A program made the position numbers and the translations under genes. A stretch of DNA of 64,000 nt from Acetivibrio saccincola (GTDB lineage Bacteria > Bacillota > Clostridia > Acetivibrionales > Acetivibrionaceae). Positions 48,265 to 57,887 of this stretch are shown here, in pieces. Each line of letters begins with the position of its first letter. Position 1 is the stretch's first letter. Under the pieces are notes generated by a model. The model had not been told where the DNA came from. It saw only the letters and a list, made by a program, of their open reading frames with translations, and ran no database searches. The stretch is taken from assembly GCF_002844395.1 (NCBI RefSeq), contig NZ_CP025197.1:806001-870000 (forward strand), read 5' to 3'.

Positions 48265-49497
48265 AGATTCATGGGGAGGTATTATAACTGACCTAATTAC
48301 CCTGCATAAATATCTGTATGCAGGTTGTGATTTTGTAAACAAAATTGACCCGTCAGGACACTTTTCAATTTTAGGAGTAATGACGGCGATAACAGTTTCC
48401 GCCATAGTAGCTTCCATTGCAATACCTGTTTTCACGGGAATATACCTTGCAATAGTAAATAAAGTATCAGTGTTGGATTCCATTGCAGCATTGTGTTCGG
48501 AAGATGTCTGGATAGAGGCTGCTATGGGCATTGGAATGGGAACAATAGTAGGATTGGGATTAAAGCAATAGCCAAAAAACTGGCATGCGAAGTGGTGGTA
48601 TTTATAGGAGTAATTATGTCCCTGTGGAGCCTTTACTAGTCAATTGATTTAAGTATTAATATGATAAAGGGAGGGGTATCACGGGAGCAGGTAGCCAGAT
48701 ACCTGGCAGTACTTACGGCAACGATAATACTGACTACATTAATAGGAAAGGTATGTTTCACTGAGGATACCCTGATTAAGACGGAGGACGGCTATAAAGA
48801 AATCAAAGATATAGAGGTAGGGGATTTAGTTTACTCAGAAGACCCGCTGACAGGAGAAAAAGGACTAAAGAGAGTAACCAATGTATTTGTAAATGAAACC
48901 AGCGTTTTAGTAAAGATTTATGTAGGAGATGAAGAAATAGAGACAACACCGACCCATCCATTTTGGGTAATAGGAAAAGGCTGGGTAGCAGCAGGTGACA
49001 TAGAAGCAGGAGATAAGGTATACTTATATTCAGGAGAAGGAAGAGAAGTAAAGGAAGTAAGATTTGAGTACTTAGATACACCAATAAAGGTATACAACTT
49101 TGAAGTTGAAGATTGGCATACATATTTTGTATCAGAGCAGGATGTATTTGTACATAATAGTTGTAAGGGTAAGGGAACGAGTAGTACTGGACAAGGATTT
49201 AAGACATTTAATGAGGCTAAGAAAGCATTGGGTTCACCAGGAGAAGGTAATGCGTGGCATCATATTGTTGAACAATCTCAAATAAAAAAATCCGGCTTTG
49301 ACCCAACTCAGATCCATAATACCAACAATCTAATTGCTGTTGACAAAGCCACACATGCGAAGATTAGCGGATATTATTCTTCAAAACAAGCATTCACTGG
49401 TGGCAAGACTGTAAGAGACTGGTTGGCAGGACAAAGTTTTGAAGCACAATTTGAGTTTGGAATAGATGTACTGAAAAAATTTGGGGTGATAAAATAA
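48265..49497 (+). pseudogene. Orphan RHS-core end, HINT and nuclease-like tip 7
   Basis: The fragment begins at DSWGGIITDLITLHKYLYAG, the same breakpoint as cassette 6. A one-base loss in a G-run near 48557 shifts frame, and a CAG to TAG change creates a stop near 48637. From ATG 48661 the frame is open through an intact HINT to the tip. The tip (GNAWHHIVEQSQIKKSGFDP, IHNTNNLIAVDKATHAKISG, TVRDWLAGQSFEAQFEFGID) is an HNH/endonuclease VII-like nuclease type common in RHS proteins. HINT DNA is nearly identical to copy 1. Confidence 0.78.
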
Positions 49498-49856
49498 TGA
49501 AAGATATTAGCAAAATTATTGAGGATTACAGGAATAGTGCTGTTAATCACTGGAAAGCCTCTTGTGAAGGTGACCACAAAACAGCAAATAAATACTATTC
49601 TAGGTTAACTAAAATTTATAAATTGTTTCTGGGAAATAGAGAAATATTGGAATCAGTTTTACCGCAGCTAATAAATGATAATGATTATGCTGTTCAAACT
49701 TGGGCATCAGCGCATAGTCTTGGTTTAGGCTTTATGAAAGACGAAGCAGAAAGTAGATTATTGTTTATTTCAAACTTACCTGCGAATGAGGCACCAAGTT
49801 TTGAAGCTAAAATGACTCTTAAAGTGTGGAAAGATAAAGGCACTTTAACATTTTAA
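49497..49856 (+). CDS. Immunity protein for tip 7 (DUF2019-like)
   Basis: The 119-residue helical protein starts inside the tip stop (TAATG). WKASCEGDHKTANKYYSRLT, VLPQLINDNDYAVQTWASAH and AKMTLKVWKDKGTLTF match the DUF2019 HEAT-like pattern often paired with HNH tips. Strong coupling to tip 7 supports the role. Confidence 0.7.
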   Translation: MKDISKIIEDYRNSAVNHWKASCEGDHKTANKYYSRLTKIYKLFLGNREILESVLPQLINDNDYAVQTWASAHSLGLGFMKDEAESRLLFISNLPANEAPSFEAKMTLKVWKDKGTLTF

Positions 49857-49942
49857 GAAGTTCATATTTTTAGTAAATGTTATCTTATCTGAGGGACTAC
49901 CTTGCTTAATAAAGTAAAAATAAAGCATTATAATACTTAATA

Positions 49943-49985
49943 CCCGGCAAGCCAATATAACGGCAAGTCGGGTTTTCTTTTTATC
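49943..49985 (+). terminator. Terminator hairpin at the left edge of copy C
   Basis: CCCGGC pairs with GTCGGG (one G-U), followed by TTTTCTTTTT. Confidence 0.75.
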
Positions 49986-49990
49986 TACGC

Positions 49991-50020
49991 TTGACAATAT
50001 GTAATACATTGTGACACAAT
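49991..50020 (+). promoter_or_regulatory. Promoter with internal dyad operator, copy C
   Basis: TTGACA and CACAAT are spaced by 18 bases around TGTAATACATTGTGACACA, a degenerate version of the same dyad. Confidence 0.6.
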
Positions 50021-50051
50021 AAAACCAGCAAGAAATACAGGAGGTGCAATG

Positions 50052-50441
50052 ATGTCTACAGAAAAGGATAGTATGCTTCGGGTAAGGCTTACACAAAGGC
50101 AGTCGGATGAATTGGACGCGATTATTGGTGAGCTTCAAGCACAAATGCCGGAGGCAAGCGTTACTACATCAAGCATAGCAAGATACGCTCTGGAGAAGTA
50201 TGTAAGCGACCATATTGCCAAGCGCGACGGTACCAAGATTTTCATTGAAATCAGTACAGCAGATGCCACAGAAGAGGATATAAAGAATCTCTATGACCTC
50301 ATTTCCAAGCTGTTTGATGAAACAAAGGAAAATTACTCACCAATGGTTAATTACATGGTTGGGGAGATTTTAGAGCCTGTGATGATGAAGATGGCAAGCC
50401 TCATGAAGCCTAAGAAACCGGAGGTGAGGGATGGTGAGTAA
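50052..50441 (+). CDS. Ribbon-helix-helix-type regulator, copy C
   Basis: This is a 129-residue near-copy of the other regulators, with small changes (LYDLISKLFD, MVNYMVGEILE). The second of two adjacent ATGs is preferred by spacing. Confidence 0.7.
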   Translation: MSTEKDSMLRVRLTQRQSDELDAIIGELQAQMPEASVTTSSIARYALEKYVSDHIAKRDGTKIFIEISTADATEEDIKNLYDLISKLFDETKENYSPMVNYMVGEILEPVMMKMASLMKPKKPEVRDGE

Positions 50442-50571
50442 GAAACAGTACACAGTCCACTGCCCCCATTGCAATCACAGAGTATTTGATGCCGATTATG
50501 CTGATGTTGAAATCAAATGCCCAGTATGCAGAATGGTTTTTGAAGTAAAGCTGGAGAAAAAGGCGGGGTGA
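50434..50571 (+). CDS. Com-like zinc-ribbon protein, copy C
   Basis: The 45-residue protein has two CxxC knuckles (HCPHCNHRVF, KCPVCRMVFEV). It starts with GTG overlapping the regulator. Confidence 0.7.
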   Translation: MSKKQYTVHCPHCNHRVFDADYADVEIKCPVCRMVFEVKLEKKAG

Positions 50572-50574
50572 AAA

Positions 50575-50625
50575 GTGAATAAATCTGGCACAGAGCCACA
50601 AAGGGAGCACAAGACTCACCTATAG
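50575..50625 (+). CDS. Possible 16-codon leader peptide, copy C
   Basis: The peptide keeps length and most residues (VNKSGTEPQREHKTHL) despite base changes. Support is weak. Confidence 0.28.
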   Translation: MNKSGTEPQREHKTHL

Positions 50626-50662
50626 AGCCTGGCAGATAGTCTAAAAACTATTTGTCGGGCTC
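50625..50662 (+). promoter_or_regulatory. Conserved stem-loop before the primase gene, copy C
   Basis: The same 16-bp stem as copy A with a shorter A-rich loop. It is retained although the gene behind it is different. Confidence 0.55.
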
Positions 50663-50701
50663 TATTTGTTTTCCCGGCAACACAGGAGGTGAGAAAAGAA
50701 A

Positions 50702-52078
50702 ATGAACCAATATGAAAACATTCCAGAGGAATTGAAACAGTTACCACAATGGGTATGCCATAGAAATAAGGTACCATTTAATCCGTTGACAGGAGCACCA
50801 GCAAAGGCAGGACAGCCTGTGACGTGGGCAAGTTTTGAGGATTGTGTGAATGCTTTGGATGGCGGAGGCTATGACGGTATCGGCTTTGAATTTAACAATA
50901 ACGGCATTGTGGGTATAGATCTAGATCATGTTATTGCAGAGAATGGCTCATTATCTGACGAAGCGGTTGGGATTGTAGCAATGCTAGACAGCTACACAGA
51001 GTATTCTCCCAGTGGCAAAGGATTTCATATATTCGTCAAGGGTGATATCCCTGTAGATGGCAGGAAGAAAGGCTTTATTGAAATGTATAAAGCCAAAAGG
51101 TATTTTACCATGACAGGTAATGTCTATGGTGATGAAAAGCCTATAAATGAGCGCACAGAGCAAGTCAAACAGTTATTTGGTAAATATTTCTCCGATTCCA
51201 AATCGGGAAAATCTGTTGGTACAAACAATCCTTGTATCAGTTCTGCAAAGGACTATCTTTCCATCGGACTTGCCAAGGATGCTGTGTTCAAGGCTCTTTG
51301 GGATGGTGAATACCAAAGTGAGAAGTGTACCAGCGAGAGTGAAGCAGATCTTGCACTGATGGGTAAGCTGCTCTATTGGTGCTCCGGCAATATAGATGCA
51401 GCCATTGAAGCCTTTATCAAATCCCCCTATGTAGCAGGAAAGGATGACAAGCACACAACCAAGCTGGAACGGTCTGACTATCTCCAAAGAACCGCTGTGA
51501 AAGCGATGCAAGGCTTGACCTCCACTGCTGCCGGGGATGATGAGCAGTATTGCAAACAGCAGGAATTCACCCTTGATGATATGGGTAATGCCAGAAGGCT
51601 TGTAGCCATGTGTGGTAACAGCATCCGTTTCAGTTATATTAAAAATAATTGGTACTGCTGGGACGGTAAGGTTTGGCTGGAGGATGAGACAGGAGCAATC
51701 AACCGTCTTGCGGATAATACCGTTGAAGCCATGTATACAGAGGCTATAAAGCTTACAGATCAAGACAAGAGAGACAAACTTCTGAAGCATGCAGCAAAGA
51801 CTCGCTCTATTGCGGGCAGAAAAGCAATGATTGAGGGAGCAAAGCACTTGGAGGGTATACCTGTTATTCCGGCAGACTTTGACAAGGATGTGTGGCTGTT
51901 GAACCTTCAAAATGGAGTCCTTGATTTGAAATCAGACAAGCTTTATCCACACAATCCCGACTATATGATAACTCAAATCAGCAATGCCAGTTACAATCCA
52001 AGTGCTAAATGCCCAAGATGGCTGGATTACCTTGATAGTATAGGAATTTGCATTTTAGCCTTTGGTCTTAGTAGGTAA
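50702..52078 (+). pseudogene. NrS-1-like primase-polymerase, truncated by IS91, copy C
   Basis: The frame has 458 codons; the last ~11 (GICILAFGLSR) come from the insertion. The N-terminus (ELKQLPQWVCHRNKVPFNPL, GIVGIDLDHVI, YSPSGKGFHIFVKG) is a PrimPol domain of the NrS-1/DUF5906 type. A D5_N-like region follows (WLLNLQNGVLDLKSDKLYPH, CPRWLDYLDSI). The helicase P-loop would come next but is missing. ATG with AGGAGGTGAG upstream. Confidence 0.8.
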
Positions 52079-52183
52079 AAAATACATGTCAGAGAAATAA
52101 AATTGTTGATTGGATTGCAAAATTTGTATAAAATAAAGTGGAATATATGTATAAAAGGTGGGTTATAGTTTTTAAGAATAAAA

Positions 52184-53482
52184 GTGATAACAGAAGAAGA
52201 AAAGAAAGACAAGAATATATTTAAGCAGATAATAGAAGAGAACTGGGAAGACTTCAAAAAGAAGTACCCATCGTATAACAAACCGTATTATGAAGAAGTT
52301 ATAAAAAAGACATTGCTATGTGGGTCAGAGCAGGGAGGATATACGGAGTATAGATGTATGGAATGCGGACAGGGGATGAGGCGTATACCATTTACCTGTA
52401 AAAGTTGTTTTTGTCTTTCGTGTTCAAAAGTTTATACAGATGAAGTAGTAAGCCAAGTTAGTAAGATGCTAAGGTCTGGAATGAAGTACCGACATGTGGT
52501 GCTGACAATTCCAGAGCAATTAAGAGAAGTATTTTATAAGTATAGACATAACGGGGAAATATTGTCTGAATTAATGCGTACAGGCTACAGATGTGTGGAA
52601 GAAGTAGTAGGAACAGCAGTAAAAAGGAAAGTGAAAATAGGCATGATAATGGTGCTGCAAACCCATGGAAGATCAGGACACTATAATCCCCACTTGCATA
52701 TACTTTTGACAAGTGGAGGAATAAATGAAGAGAGGAAAGAGTGGAAGGAATTGGGGTACCTGCCTTTTGAGATTATCCATACGAAATGGCAGTATCATTT
52801 ATTGAACATGATAAGAGAACAAGTACCCACCAAAGAGATGAATAAAATGGTAGACAATTTGTATAAGTTATATACAAAGGGATTTGTTGCAAATGTAAGT
52901 AAGGGGGAAGCACCTGAGAAAGCAAAAGGTCTTGCAAAATATTTGGCAAAGTAGATGGCATCACCACCAATCAGTGTAAGGAGAATCATCAGATATGACG
53001 GTGAAACAGTAACATATTGGTATAATGATCATGAAACAAAAGCTAGAAAAGAAGAGAGTTTGGATGTGTTGACCTTTATAGGTCGTATGGTACAGCATAT
53101 ACTTCCGAAGGGATTTCAACGTATAAGATATTATGGTTTGCAGGCAACAAAAACATATGAAAAATGGAGTCAAGTGATAAAAGAAGGTCTTAAGAACTTT
53201 TGTAAAGCAGTACAAGGAGTTTATGAAGTAATTGAATCTAGGAATTATAGACAAAGATATAAAGAAAGTAGTGGGAAGGACCCGTTAAAGTGTCCTTTTT
53301 GCGGGAGTGAAATGAAAGTATGGAAAATATGGCATCCGATATATGGAGTAATATATGACGAAGAGAAAAATATCAGACAGGGAAAGTATGAAAAATATTC
53401 TAAACCAAGAGATAGAGGAGGATGTACCCTTCGGGGGTGCACCAGAATATTACAAATATCGATGTTCTCATTGTCACTTTGA
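52184..53482 (+). pseudogene. IS91-family transposase with a stop at the catalytic tyrosine
   Basis: The first 256 codons hold an N-terminal zinc-binding domain (YRCMECGQGMRRIPFTCKSC) and the HUH motif (YNPHLHILLTSGG). They end KAKGLAKYLAK with TAG at 52952. The same frame continues MASPPISVRRIIRYDGETVT to 53482 with a second zinc-knuckle (CPFCGSEMKVWKIWHP). In the family the motif reads YLxxY-x-ASPPIS, so the stop replaces the second tyrosine of the catalytic pair. One base (TAT/TAC to TAG) explains it. Confidence 0.8.
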
Positions 53483-53615
53483 GAACACAATGAATGAGGC
53501 CAATGTAGATGTGGCTTTCGGTTGGACTAAGAAAAGGACAAAATGTTCAAGGGGGTTAATGCCCGTACTTGAATGTCCCATTTGTTCATGCTTAACATAT
53601 GAATGTGTGGATTAA
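53388..53615 (+). CDS. Small zinc-ribbon protein of the IS91-like element
   Basis: The 75-residue frame begins MKNILNQEIEEDVPFGGAPE and has two CxxC pairs (YRCSHCHFENTM, LECPICSCLTYEC). It overlaps the end of the transposase frame. An earlier in-frame ATG lies at 53355. It is likely an accessory gene of the IS, role unknown. Confidence 0.5.
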   Translation: MKNILNQEIEEDVPFGGAPEYYKYRCSHCHFENTMNEANVDVAFGWTKKRTKCSRGLMPVLECPICSCLTYECVD

Positions 53616-53644
53616 AAAAGTCCGCCCGATAGGGCGATAAGTTC

Positions 53645-56600
53645 ATTTCAGAAACAGACCCTGAAGGCAATACGAAGAGTTATAAATATGATTCAATGGG
53701 AAATAAAATTTCCGAAACGGATGCCAACGGAAATGAAGTTTTATACAAATATAACAGTAATGGTTGTATGACGTCAAAAACAGAGATTGACAAAGTTACC
53801 GGAAAAGAAATTAAAACAGAATATATTTATGACTCAATGAACCGGCTTATAGGAATGATTGACGGCAACGGAAAAAGTATAAGAATTGAGTACAATGCGG
53901 CAGGACAGCAATCAGCCCTTATTGATAAAACCGGCAACAGAACGGAATATGAGTATGATGCCTTTGGAAATCTTATACTTGTTAGATATGCTGACGGTAC
54001 CACTGAAAAGTCTACTTATGATGCAGAAGGAAGAGAGACTTCATCAACGGACAGATTGGGCAGAACCACAAGGTATGAGTATGATAAACTGGGAAGGTTG
54101 ATAAAGACTATAAACCCTGACGGTTCTTGTGTTGAAAATGAATATGACCCGTTAGGCAGGATAATATCCGTAAAAGATGAGCGGGGAAATGTAACAAAAT
54201 ATAAGTATGATGAAGTTGGCAATACAACTGAAGTTATTGACGCCCTTGGAAACGTGACAAAATATGAGTATGACAAAAACGGCAACAGGACAAAAATGAT
54301 TGATGCCAACGGAAATGTTATTACCTTTGAATACGACAGCGACAATAACCCGGTAAGAACTATTTTCCCGGACGGCACTTATACATCTTATGAATACAAC
54401 AGCATAGGTCAAAAAATATCAGAGCGGGATCAGGCAGGGTTAATTACGGTTTATGAATATGATGCAGCAGGAAGGGTTACAAAGGTTATTGACCCGTTAG
54501 GAAATGAAACCTGCTTTGAGTATGATGCTAAGGGAAATAGAATTTCCCAGACGGATGCCAATGGAAACAAAGTGAGATTTGAATATGACAAAATAGGAAA
54601 TGTAACAAAGCAAATACTACCGTTAGGCTATGAAGAAGTAATCACATATGATGGTGAAGGCAGGGTAACGTCAAAAACGGATTTTAACGGCAGCAAAATA
54701 GAATTTGAATACGATGTCGATGGAAACCTGATAAAGAAAACATATCCTGACGGAAAGAGTGAAGTTTACACATACACCCTTTCAGGACAAAGGGAGTCAG
54801 TTACTGATGAAAGGGGTACTACCTATTATGAATATGACCTGATGGACAGATTAATAAAACAAATAAATCCGGATGGAACCCAAATAACGTATACATACGA
54901 CAAAGCCGGCAATTGTACAAGTGTTACCGTTCCGTCAGGCACCACATATTACACATATGATGAGTTAAACAGGCTAAAGTCCGTTACAGACCCGGACGGA
55001 AACACAACTACTTATACATACGATGCCATAAGTAACAGAAAAAGCGTTACTTATCCTAATAAAACAACAACCGAATATGAATATGACTATTTAAGCAGAT
55101 TGACATCCCTGCTAAACCGCAATGAAGCAGGGGAAATAATTTCATCGTATAAATATACCCTTGGTCCTGCAGGCAACAGAATCAGGACGGAAGAAAACAA
55201 CGGAAGGGTAATAAAATACACATATGATGATACTTACAAATTGATTAAAGAGGAAATAGAAAACCCTGACGGAGACAAGACAATAATAGAGTATACATAT
55301 GATGCAGTTGGAAACAGGCTTTCAAAATCCGTAAACGGTGTGGTGACAGAATACACATATGACGCAAACAACAGGCTTATAACCGAAGGGCAGACTGTCT
55401 ATACCTATGACAAAAACGGAAACACACTGTCTAAAAAGACAAATACAGGAGAAGAAGTAACATATACATATGATTACAATAATAGGCTTACAAAAGTTAA
55501 TATTACAGGTGCTAAAGACGCATCCACAGTTGAATATGCTTATAATGTAGATGGTATAAGAGTTCAAAAGGTAGTTGACGGTATAGAGGTAACTAATTAT
55601 CTGGTTGATGAAAACAGACTGTATGCCCAGGTATTAGAAGAAAGGGACGGCGAAGGCAACTTAACAGTAAGTTATGTTTACGGTGACGATTTGATAAGCC
55701 AAAAAAGAGGGGATAGTTTTAGTTATTACCACTATGACGGAATAGGAAGTACCAGGGCATTAACCGATATACATGGAAACATAACGGACACATACACATA
55801 TGACTCCTTTGGAATGCTGACATCCAGGACAGGAACAACAGAAAACGACTATCTCTTTACAGGAGAGCAGTACGATGCAAATGTAAACTTCTACTATTTA
55901 AGAGCAAGGTATATGAATCCGGCATTGGGAAGATTCCTGACTATGGATTCATGGGGAGGTATTATAACTGACCCAATTACCCTGCATAAATACCTGTATG
56001 CAGATTGTGACCCGGTGAACAAAATCGACCCGTCAGGACATTTTTCGATTTTAGGAACCTTGGCACTTGTAACGTATACAGTCTCAATAGCAGCTATTGC
56101 ATTACCTGTTTTTGCAGGAATATACCTTACAATAGTAAATAAAGTATCAGTGTTGGATTACATTTCAGCACTGTGTTCGGAAGATGTATGGATAGAGGCG
56201 GCCATAGGTATTGGAATGGGAGCAGTATTAGGATTGGGGATTAAGGCAATAGCCAAAAAACTAGCATGTGAAGTGGTGGCATTTATAGGAGTGATTATGT
56301 CCCTGTGGAGCCTTTACCAGTCAATTGATTTAAGTATTAATATGATAAAGGGAGGGGTATCACGGGAGCAGGTAGCCAGATACTTGGCAGTACTTACGGC
56401 AACGATAATACTGACTACATTAATAGGAAAGGTATGTTTCACTGAGGATACCCTGATTAAGACGGAGGACGGCTATAAAGAAATCAAAGATATAGAGGTA
56501 GGGGATTTAGTTTACTCAGAAGACCCGCTGACAGGAGAAAAAGGACTAAAGAGAGTAACCAATGTATTTGTAAATGAAACCAGCGTTATAGTAAAGATTT

Positions 56601-56845
56601 ATGTAGAAGATGAAGAAATAGAGACAACACCGACCCATCCGTTTTGGGTAATAGGAAAAGGCTGGGTAGCAGCAGGTGACATAGAAGCAGGAGATAAGGT
56701 ATACTTATATTCAGGAGAAGGAAGAGAAGTAAAAGAAGTAAGATTTGAGTATTTAGATACGCCAATAAAGGTATATAACTTTGAAGTTGAAGATTGGCAT
56801 ACATATTTTGTATCAGAGCAGGATGTATTTGTACATAATAGTTGT
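53645..56845 (+). repeat. RHS 3' block, copy 3
   Basis: Colinear with 27501-30701 at a constant offset of 26,144 bases. It shares substitutions not in copies 1 and 2 (DGEGRVTSKT, DGIEVTNYL), so it is not a very recent duplicate of either. Confidence 0.95.
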
Positions 56846-57178
56846 AAGGGTAAGGGAACGAGTAAGACTTCAGTAAAGATAGGAGATGATTTTGGTAAAT
56901 TAGGAAAGGTTGTGGAAAACCCTGGGTTAAAAGTTGACTGGGGTCAATATTCCAAACATGGATTAGGAAGGATGATGGAACGAAATGTAACAACAGATAT
57001 GGTTAATGACTGGGTAAGAAATGGTAAGGTTCTTCAACAAAGCGGAGGACAATACCTGTTCGTGACAAGAGAGGGTGCTGCTGTTGTTAATCCAAACGGA
57101 AAGCTTATAACAGTTATGTCAAAGTATGACTTTGATGAAGTGATGGGAAATGTTGTTAACAAGTTATTTGGGAATTAG
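53645..57178 (+). CDS. Orphan RHS 3' module with HINT and tip 8
   Basis: The open frame starts right after the IS91-like end, without its own start; the first ATG is 53696 and lacks a good ribosome binding site. It holds the YD repeats, RHS core, hydrophobic segment and HINT of copy 1 and a 112-residue tip (WGQYSKHGLGRMMERNVTTD, VLQQSGGQYLFVTREGAAVV, KLITVMSKYDFDEVMGN). The tip looks like a DUF4258/BECR-type RNase toxin. No signal peptide or surface domains are present, so it is probably silent until recombined with the expressed gene. Confidence 0.82.
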   Translation: MSETDPEGNTKSYKYDSMGNKISETDANGNEVLYKYNSNGCMTSKTEIDKVTGKEIKTEYIYDSMNRLIGMIDGNGKSIRIEYNAAGQQSALIDKTGNRTEYEYDAFGNLILVRYADGTTEKSTYDAEGRETSSTDRLGRTTRYEYDKLGRLIKTINPDGSCVENEYDPLGRIISVKDERGNVTKYKYDEVGNTTEVIDALGNVTKYEYDKNGNRTKMIDANGNVITFEYDSDNNPVRTIFPDGTYTSYEYNSIGQKISERDQAGLITVYEYDAAGRVTKVIDPLGNETCFEYDAKGNRISQTDANGNKVRFEYDKIGNVTKQILPLGYEEVITYDGEGRVTSKTDFNGSKIEFEYDVDGNLIKKTYPDGKSEVYTYTLSGQRESVTDERGTTYYEYDLMDRLIKQINPDGTQITYTYDKAGNCTSVTVPSGTTYYTYDELNRLKSVTDPDGNTTTYTYDAISNRKSVTYPNKTTTEYEYDYLSRLTSLLNRNEAGEIISSYKYTLGPAGNRIRTEENNGRVIKYTYDDTYKLIKEEIENPDGDKTIIEYTYDAVGNRLSKSVNGVVTEYTYDANNRLITEGQTVYTYDKNGNTLSKKTNTGEEVTYTYDYNNRLTKVNITGAKDASTVEYAYNVDGIRVQKVVDGIEVTNYLVDENRLYAQVLEERDGEGNLTVSYVYGDDLISQKRGDSFSYYHYDGIGSTRALTDIHGNITDTYTYDSFGMLTSRTGTTENDYLFTGEQYDANVNFYYLRARYMNPALGRFLTMDSWGGIITDPITLHKYLYADCDPVNKIDPSGHFSILGTLALVTYTVSIAAIALPVFAGIYLTIVNKVSVLDYISALCSEDVWIEAAIGIGMGAVLGLGIKAIAKKLACEVVAFIGVIMSLWSLYQSIDLSINMIKGGVSREQVARYLAVLTATIILTTLIGKVCFTEDTLIKTEDGYKEIKDIEVGDLVYSEDPLTGEKGLKRVTNVFVNETSVIVKIYVEDEEIETTPTHPFWVIGKGWVAAGDIEAGDKVYLYSGEGREVKEVRFEYLDTPIKVYNFEVEDWHTYFVSEQDVFVHNSCKGKGTSKTSVKIGDDFGKLGKVVENPGLKVDWGQYSKHGLGRMMERNVTTDMVNDWVRNGKVLQQSGGQYLFVTREGAAVVNPNGKLITVMSKYDFDEVMGNVVNKLFGN

Positions 57179-57190
57179 GAGGCTGCGACA

Positions 57191-57466
57191 GTGAAATATA
57201 ATAAAATGACAGTGAAATATAATAAAATCGAAAAAATTATAAATGACTGGGATCCAATAAATTTGTTTCCATATTCTCCACCAGATGAATACAGGACAGA
57301 GATAGAAAAAATTTATAATTCGTGCGACAAAGTATGCGATAAAGAAGCCCTTGGTAGACTCATATATAAGGTGTTTGTTGATGAATTTGGGGATGACGTT
57401 TTTAAGTTTAATGTAAATAAATGTGTAGAAATAGCAGGTTTAATTCTATCAGAGGATACACTATAG
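57191..57466 (+). CDS. Immunity protein for tip 8 (DUF1871-like)
   Basis: The protein has up to 91 residues. IEKIINDWDPINLFPYSPPD, EYRTEIEKIYNS and VFVDEFGDDVFKFNVNKC match DUF1871. AGGAGG lies eight bases before GTG 57191. A 21-base tandem duplication puts a second GTG at 57212 within the same frame, so the start region has been duplicated. Confidence 0.7.
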   Translation: MKYNKMTVKYNKIEKIINDWDPINLFPYSPPDEYRTEIEKIYNSCDKVCDKEALGRLIYKVFVDEFGDDVFKFNVNKCVEIAGLILSEDTL

Positions 57467-57678
57467 GGGTCGCCCATGCTCCCTATTTGCTCTTTGGCAA
57501 ATGCGGATTTTCGTAAACCATAAACATCGTTACGACTCCAAAGCGTGAAATCCCACCACGATTGAAATCAACCCCGCCCCCCATTGCGGGGCTGTGTGAG
57601 CTGGAGTAGGGCGTTTATGACCCTGCTCCTTATTCAATGGTCTAAAAATATTCTGGACTTTTGCAGAATTAATGAGAT
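57467..57678. other. GC-rich island of unknown origin between cassettes 8 and 9
   Basis: This stretch is far more GC-rich than its surroundings and includes the hairpin CCCCGC/GCGGGG near 57571-57592. The minus strand has a short open stretch (FGVVTMFMVYENPHLPKSK) that I cannot assign. It may be debris of a foreign mobile element. Confidence 0.35.
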
Positions 57679-57857
57679 AGTGTACAGTAAATCGTCAAAC
57701 TGATGTAGGTGGGCGCAGTTTGATGCTTTACTATGAAATAGACAATAACGGAAGCATAACAAAGGAAACAAGAAGGTATATCAAGAACGGCGTAATCAAC
57801 CCTATAATTACTGATTACGAATATGACGGCTATGGAAATCTTACTAAAAAACTGTGA
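57679..57857 (+). pseudogene. Fragment of a different RHS repeat protein
   Basis: The open frame reads DVGGRSLMLYYEIDNNGSIT and ITDYEYDGYGNLTKKL before a stop. These YD motifs do not match the RHS gene of this locus, so a second RHS lineage contributed. It lies just ahead of tip 9. Confidence 0.55.
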
Positions 57858-57887
57858 ATTCCGCCGACAATACATATATTACAAGCT

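Larger units (their letters stand above)
49943..52045 (+). mobile_element. Satellite-like element, copy C, with a different primase
   Basis: Left edge, operator, regulator, zinc ribbon and stem-loop match the other copies. The replication gene is unrelated at close range to that of A, B and D, so the module was exchanged. It is cut by an IS91-like element. Confidence 0.7.
52046..53640 (+). mobile_element. IS91-like rolling-circle insertion sequence
   Basis: The element carries a Y2/HUH transposase gene and a small zinc-ribbon gene. Near the right end CGCCC-GATA-GGGCG forms a hairpin at 53623-53636, followed by ATAA and then GTTC, the type of tetranucleotide next to IS91 origin ends. RHS sequence begins right after GTTC. 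The left end is set where primase sequence stops making sense. Confidence 0.7.

Noticed and set aside
52952-52954. Pyrrolysine or read-through at the TAG in the IS91-like transposase
   Set aside because: The codon replaces an expected catalytic tyrosine and no read-through signal is evident; a point mutation is simpler.
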